From the NCBI GenBank assembly GCA_051453625.1, contig JBOZIK010000001.1:232172151-232236150 (forward strand): a DNA stretch of 64,000 bases, read 5' to 3'. Below are positions 58,096-64,000 of the stretch, piece by piece. Source of the DNA: Welwitschia mirabilis. Taxonomy: Eukaryota > Gnetophyta > Gnetopsida > Welwitschiales. Within the stretch, counting starts at the first letter, position 1, and each line of letters begins with the position of its first letter. The notes under the pieces are model-generated. The model did not search any database. It was not told where the DNA came from and worked only from the letters and a program-made list of their open reading frames with translations. The translations under genes were made by a program, and so were the position numbers.

Positions 58096-59765
58096 ATAAT
58101 TTTCACTGGTCATGTCAAATGTAGGGTCCCACGTAGCACATAGTTAAATGATTGTTGCTTTGTAATGAAGTAGCTATCACATGAAACTACCCATGTATTG
58201 AGATGCAATGATTATAATGGTCTACATCATGGTTACTATTCATTTCATACCTTGTTGCTGTTGTTGTGTATAATGTGTTCACTATTCTATCACTCTACTA
58301 CACTTGTCTCTAGAGTCCATTTTCAATATCCTAAAAAAACTAACATAGATATTATGGATAATGAACTTAGCTTAATAGCTTGTATTCTCTAGACTCTAGG
58401 ATGTACATCCACTTGGATATAGGAAGTGATATTCACCCTCAATGTGTACCACTCACGTATCAACATATACAGCTTTCACGTAACTCCTACATCATTATTT
58501 GTTGATGTAATAATGCTAGCATGTAAGTACTAATAAGAACTTAACATGTTTTTGTTGGTTGATGTATTGTTGCTAGAGTGTATAGCTTACATGTGGGAAA
58601 TAATGAGAGGCCAAAGGTTCCTAATGTTATGTATTGCATCAACACCCATAAGCATGAACTCATCCTTAGACAGACCATCTGGTAATAGCACCTTAGATGG
58701 ACAATATGCCTTAATACCAATAATGATCTTTTTAGATCCCAAACAGGACCCATCCACCCCTACCACCCATGCTCTGGATGTTTAGTCTAGGGGACTACCT
58801 AGCTAGTAGTAAGTAACTAGTTTCACCTACCTGCATTACCCAGCCCTACCCATGAAAAGTCATCATATGATTCCTCTAAATCATAGTACATAGTCATTAC
58901 ATATTGAGTAGATTCCATGATTGCTAATCATAATATGGACTCATAATTGGCTGGTCTATTTTAGGGAAGGATGGTATCTTGCATCAAGAAAAGGAATATT
59001 CCACCTACCTGATATATCTGCTTAAATAGAGAAGCATACTACTAGACAGTAATGCACATCATGCCACAATCGTATACATAGGTGAAAATGATAGGTGAAA
59101 ACTAGTAGCTCCTTTTGATCTCTTAGAAGTGAAAACTAAATTAGTTACAATCTATAATGTATAATATAGGTAGATATAACATTCTGTGATGAGGTATCAA
59201 CATGCATGCTATATACAAAGGGTTTACAACATCGGCAACATAAGGTTATCATTCATTAGCTCACCTAGCGTTAGGCTACTTCTTCATGGTGCACATCAAA
59301 GCATCAATAGCAAGGGTTTCACTAGGCCTTCATACACCAAAGCATGCACCAAGTTCACACCACACCACACCATAATATTATATCATTATAGCTCATTCAC
59401 TTTCTTGCTTGCTCACAGTTTTATGTTTTGTGTTCATAACAAATATAATATAAGTGCACTGACCCATATACCCTGAACACTGTATATTCACATAAGTAGG
59501 GATAATTACTATAAGATTGGGTTTTCATTCTATTTTAGTTTGTATTCAATATTAAGTCATATATTTAAAATAGGCAACAACAATTAACACATGGCTAGTA
59601 ACACCGTGACTCATACATTCATAAAGAAAAATCCACTATTAGTTCTACATCAAGCCATAAAAGAAGTAACTCTCTGTCTAATAGTAAAATTAAGACATAA
59701 AAGCAGATCATTAATAGCATACGAGCGAGTATAGGTAGGTATTTGAGACCACATAAATCCCTACT

Positions 59766-59775
59766 NNNNNNNNNN
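59766..59775. other. Assembly gap of 10 N
   Basis: N run. Confidence 0.98.
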
Positions 59776-61830
59776 GGGGATCGTTAAAGGTATGGTGTTT
59801 CTTGAAGTTTCATACATGCTTGGATAATGTAAAGGAAGGTTAAATAATAGCAACACTGAGAGATTGCATGTTCCTTCATGGATTGTGAGGCCCTTATGTG
59901 CAATGCATACATGACATAGAAACATGCAAGTACAGACACTCAGGAACTCTCAATCACTTATAAGAAGCAATCCCTGACTTAACGCTCTAGTTCTGGATCT
60001 AGGGTGAGTAACAAAAACCATGACCATGATTCATTCATAGACCCCTATAAATTCACTTCTCTAACACCTCTAGTGGCACATTATTTAGAGGTACAAAGTA
60101 GGTAGCAGTGCTTCTATTTCCTCATAGGAATTACTTATTTACCCGATCATGTTGCTAATAGCATGATCGAGCAAAGGGATAGGGTTTTTCTTACTTTTGA
60201 TATAGCAAGTTCTCCATTAGGGAAGCAAGGCTATTAGCTATAGTTTCAGCCTTAATCATGGTCGATAATCAAGTTTTTTATTCGAGGCCCCCTATTGCAT
60301 AGCCTAAACTAACAGTCCATGATCCTCTTTAGGTAACTTGATCAATTTTGTATGAATCCCTTATCCTGTTAGATGGAAAGGTTTCATGCTTCCATTATTA
60401 AATGGATGGGAAGACTAGTATATAGTGGGGGGCTAGGGTAATCACCTAGATATATGCCCACCCCACCCCACGTCATCTTCAAAGTTACTAACCCTTCCAA
60501 TGAATCTCAAATTCCTTAATATCTCACTATACCAAGTACACTAAGTAGCATTTTCTCATCTAACATGTATGTAGCTACCTAACCTAGTGATTCCCCTATG
60601 TATGTAGCATAGCAATGAGGTAGTATCTACTTTAATATAAAATCTGGTATGGCATCTTCCAAGGTATTGTTTGTTATCTTCATCCATGTATATGAGGATT
60701 GGATATAGCCATGCATATAATAATGTGTGAGTAACATGGTCTTGGATCCTTATCCAATGGGTATACATTTATTCTTAAATGTTTAAGGTACTATTCCCTT
60801 CCCTATCATTCTAGTAACCATCACCTGTAATCCATGCTAGTGTGTCCAAATCCCTGGTATATATTATTACCAAAACAGCATGACTTCACTAACATTACCA
60901 TTTATCACTTCTTACCTAAGATATAATGCATTTTAGAGGCATAGGAGCACATGATCACATGCATAGCAAGGGTAACATGGATTAGAAGCTTACATACTAA
61001 GGGATAGAGGTATATCAAGATAGTCACTACACTATGTTTCTATAGATCGAGTAGGGTAGTCGTTCCTATTCCCCATAGCCTCACTTTATCCCAGGGATGA
61101 TCATTGCTCCTAGCCCAACATGAAAGGGAGTCCCTAATAGATGGATTTTAGATATTATGTCTAGGGCTCTTGCAAGAAAGCCACCCATGACTGCATCGTC
61201 AACCATATCCCTACTCGTCATGTGGTTACTAGAGGCAAGGCACATGTCATGTTTGTTCATAGTTTTTTAACTATAAAATATTTAATTTTTAAGATATGAA
61301 AATATACTTTTTTTTGAAAAGCAAAAATAAAAATAGTATTTCCCTTTCTCTTATAACAGAAGTCCACTTTTCAAGTAGTTGTTAAATGGATTGCACTAAT
61401 TGGACATAATGGAAGATGGAAGTAGGTTAGGGTAACATTCAAGCAACTGCCTATATATGGTCATACCACATCGCGAGGAAGGTTTTAAAGAATAAGCGAT
61501 GGTAACAGATGTAAGGGAAAAGTGGGGTATTAGTTAGCCCACCATCCCTACATATAATGGTTGGTAGTAGTATGTGCCAACCTTAGCATTTCCACTATGT
61601 ACAATTTTCCTTCTTACACTATGTATAAGCATTTATGCAAGTGGTTTGGTAATGGTTGGCATTAGCAGCTACATATCCACACTATCGCATAGGATTACAA
61701 GTAACCAGTACAATTGAGAAGTTCTACCCATGCTCATGACACATTAGTAGGACTAATATATTTCTTAGCTCATAGGGTTTAGACTCGTTAGTAGCATGTT
61801 TCTAGGGTCATTTACCTAAATCACTAGGAA

Positions 61831-61963
61831 TAATATTGAAATCCATCAAAATCCTATTAAAATACCTAATGAAATCCCTAAAAAAAATTTTAAAATCATT
61901 GAATAGCTAAGGCGACAGCTTTTAATTAGGCATTTTAAGAGATATATTTTCCTATTTAATCTA
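61831..61963 (-). repeat. Right arm of the inverted repeat
   Basis: Read on the minus strand it gives gattaaataggaaaatatat, then (after about 50 bases) tagggatttcattag and gattttgatggatttcaa, matching the left arm with a ~30-base longer spacer. The arms are about 3.7 kb apart. Confidence 0.75.
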
Positions 61964-62042
61964 GGATTTCTAATTGGCACTTGATAGTGGTAGTTGTTAG
62001 TGTTAATAGTGGGAAGGCCTTGCTTATTCTTTACACTATATG

Positions 62043-62082
62043 GGAAAGGTGGATTATGCAATATGATAAAGGTGGATTATGC
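62043..62082. repeat. Two-copy tandem repeat, ~23 bp
   Basis: aaaggtggattatgc occurs twice, separated by aatatgat. Confidence 0.9.
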
Positions 62083-62111
62083 TGTAAAGTGTTCTTTTTC
62101 TATAATACATA

Positions 62112-62159
62112 ATTTGTTACTTTTGATTTAAATTCATTTGTTACTTTTGATTTAAATTC
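62112..62159. repeat. Two-copy tandem repeat, 24 bp, perfect
   Basis: Two identical consecutive copies of a 24-base unit beginning atttgttacttttgat. The identity implies a recent duplication. Confidence 0.95.
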
Positions 62160-63317
62160 ATGAATCACATTATAATTGGAATTCTTAGATAGCTATTTGA
62201 GCATTAAGATTTATTGCAATTGAGTGAGCTCTTTTAAATACTTGATCTAAGGATTTTAACTTTATAAATTTTAAGTACTTGGGATCCTTAGCTTCTATTA
62301 TTATTTAAAGCTTTGAACATCAAGTGACAATTGAGTTTACCATTAATTATATGGTAAATAATGTTATTTCATCATGATATAAGTTAAAACACTTGATGGT
62401 TTTAAATGTATTATAAGAAAGCATTGAAAAACATTAGAGTAAAGAATTACTTGAGAATGAGCCAATGGTACCTTAAAGCTAGCTTATTTTCCTCTTCTTC
62501 TAAGTTGAAGTTCAAACAAAAACGAATCAACTCCATTTTCTTACCTTTTTTTCTTTTCTTAAATTTTGTACTTGCATTAAGTTAAAAGTTAGTGTAAATT
62601 CTGAACCACTACCCATGTTATCCCTAAGGAAAGAATGATAACTAAATCTAGACATTGTAAAACAACAAATAGATTTTAACATCATTACTAGGAATAATAG
62701 CATGGAAGTAGCTCAAAAGAGTTTGTAAACTTTTATAAATATTTTTTATTTTCTAGTAATAAGTAATAGTCCTCTCCATTGATTCTTGAACTAGTCCTGT
62801 TTGTTTTATTTTATGTGTTAGTTTCCTTCTAATGTTTGGTATTCTATTTAAACCCTAACTAGTCTATCTTCTTTTAAATTTGTTTTTGATTTTTTTAAAC
62901 TTGTTTTCTACAAATTGGATTTTTTGTTTATATGTAGCTTTAAGAAATAAAAATTAAAGACTAAACGTTTTAATTAATGTTGCATGATTTGCTTTACCTG
63001 TTGTGTTTTTAATTTAATTTTTTTCATTTTTATTTTTGTGATTTTACTAAAGCTACTTTTAAGAAAGTAAATACATGTTAATTTTTTGATTATTTACATC
63101 ATCCTCAGTTCAAGTATAAGAAAAGATTACCTTCTTATATAGAGAAAAGGATTCATGATAATAAGAATCTTACATATGCATAATTCTTCAATCTTTTGCC
63201 CCTCCATAATAATTTTCTTTCTTTATTTCTTGGTGAAATAAGATTTATTCATCTAGAATTTAAAAAATGTAATCCTAGTTCAAAAATGTAAACCTAAACC
63301 TAAACCTATTAGCACCT

Positions 63318-63428
63318 GACTCGGAGATGATCATCTAAGGCACATTAGCATGGTGTATTCCTCCTGTTTGAACTGAGGTTTAAAACTGAACATATACTCA
63401 GGAGGATAGATGGGGCAATTCAGGTGAA
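63318..63428 (+). other. Plastid-derived DNA (NUPT) fragment from the inverted-repeat region near rrn16/trnV
   Basis: The stretch gactcggagatgatcatcta, then gcatggtgtattcctcctg, gtttaaaactgaac and caggaggatagatggggc, ending in aattcaggtga, matches in order a highly conserved plastid intergenic region. I recall that region from the trnV-GAC side of rrn16 in the plastid inverted repeat. Most differences from the plastid form as I remember it are C-to-T or G-to-A, as expected for a methylated nuclear copy. The similarity stops after aattcaggtga. The 8-base stem tcctcctg/caggagga is part of the plastid sequence. It has no coding function here. The identification rests on memory and needs an alignment. 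Confidence 0.7.
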
Positions 63429-64000
63429 AACTGACCCTAAAGGTAAATGATCTAAACCTCCTATTTATTTTTGTTTCAAATTGGTTAAGTTTTCTTGTTT
63501 CTTAGGGAGTTGTTAAAATACTCCATAGTGAATTAGCTGTACCCACAATGATATTAATACTATGGTTACTTTAGCTTTACTAAAAAATAGAATCGAAGAA
63601 ATATTAATTAATATTTCTTTATTTTTCTTTCCCAATTCTTTTGGAAGCTATCGATCCACTTATAGGTGATGATAAAAGTGAAGAATCAAGGGAATACCAT
63701 TTCCATAGGCCTTTTAAATTGTTTTCCAATGTGATTACAGGTAAAGAAGGAAGATTTCATAGATTTAATTCCTATTGGATGCATAAGAAATGCAATATTT
63801 AACATATCCAAATCATTCTTAGATATATATCCTAATTAAAATAGTACATAATTCCATATAATATAGATACAAACAAAGATAAATAAATAAGGAACTAAAC
63901 CTCTTCTTCTATTTGGCCAAAAATTACTATGGTGTTTTTCTCTTCTAAAAAATCCAGAATGTTAAACAAACTAGTATTACACCAAAAAGTAACCTAAGGA
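63429..64000. other. AT-rich end of the window, no gene recognised
   Basis: No coding motif or repeat was seen on either strand. Confidence 0.55.

Larger units (their letters stand above)
57081..61960. other. Non-coding block of distinct composition, with an inverted-repeat pair
   Basis: About 4.9 kb that is visibly less AT-rich than the flanks. It is full of short words such as ctac, accata, atggtagt and catgcat, and lacks any recognised coding motif. Small open frames (for example 58198-58392, 58546-58785, 59186-59476) occur on both strands and match nothing known to me. Inverted-repeat arms lie at 57993-58095 and 61831-61963. A 10-N gap is at 59766-59775. It could be the non-coding body of a large non-autonomous transposon or of an LTR element. 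Confidence 0.5.
61964..63317. other. AT-rich stretch, no gene; two small tandem duplications
   Basis: No coding motif. It holds a ~23 bp near-duplication (62043-62082) and a perfect 24 bp duplication (62112-62159). Confidence 0.55.

Noticed and set aside
60424-60473. G-rich then C-rich stretch as an Athila-like polypurine tract or strong hairpin
   Set aside because: gtggggggcta resembles the PPT at 31192, but no LTR follows and the C-rich part pairs imperfectly; likely chance.
57099-60768. Several 60-96 codon frames on both strands as possible genes
   Set aside because: Overlapping opposite-strand frames, no motif and no codon pattern; expected by chance in this composition.
63379-63408. 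Independent hairpin RNA (stem tcctcctg/caggagga)
   Set aside because: It is explained as part of the plastid-derived fragment; the stem is only 8 bp.
1-64000. tRNA or rRNA genes
   Set aside because: No TFC-loop (GGTTCGAATCC-type) plus acceptor pairing and no rRNA core sequence was seen by eye on either strand.

Overview
The window is nuclear DNA from a flowering plant, most likely gene-poor, heterochromatic and repeat-rich. It is very AT-rich, has scaffold N gaps, and consists mostly of old plant LTR retrotransposons (Ty1/copia and Ty3/gypsy, including an Athila-like lineage). I see no intact host gene. The species cannot be told from the sequence. Most element reading frames carry frameshifts and in-frame TAA/TAG codons where the family has Gln or Arg codons. 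That fits long-term C-to-T decay of methylated DNA.

Layout. 1-4109: AT-rich, a large gap and a (TC)n tract. 4110-7190: decayed copia pol (+). 8445-12375: copia element with two ~1 kb LTRs, gag and protease but no RT (+). 12742-12846: small HSP70-like pseudogene fragment. 13985-17905: nearly full-length decayed copia gag-pol (+). 18410-19215: stray copia LTR piece. 21186-27244: complete decayed Ty3/gypsy element with both LTRs, PBS and gag-PR-RT-RH-INT (-). 27245-30441: unassigned, with a short tandem repeat. 30721-36353: Athila-like gypsy (+), whose LTR has a PPT on one side and a PBS on the other, implying a former tandem pair. 36454-39743: related Athila-like element in the opposite orientation (-). 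39745-40948: solo Athila-like LTR. 40949-48079: non-autonomous copia-type element (-) with LTRs, PBS, PPT and a two-zinc-knuckle gag. In place of pol it has a 'putative plant transposon protein' (Transposase_32-like) region. 48080-51935: AT-rich, possibly the long 5' LTR of the next element. 51938-56400: Ty3/gypsy element (+). About 56690-61960: non-coding block of different composition containing a ~100 bp inverted-repeat pair about 3.7 kb apart. 63318-63428: short, decayed plastid-DNA insertion (NUPT).

The elements do not form a pathway. They are independent insertions, some adjacent, tandem or nested. The items most worth follow-up are the non-autonomous gag plus Transposase_32-like element, the tandem/inverted Athila cluster with its solo LTR, the HSP70 scrap just downstream of an LTR+PBS, the inverted-repeat block at 58-62 kb, and the NUPT.

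Homology calls come from translating by eye and matching remembered family motifs. Domain boundaries are approximate to tens of bases.
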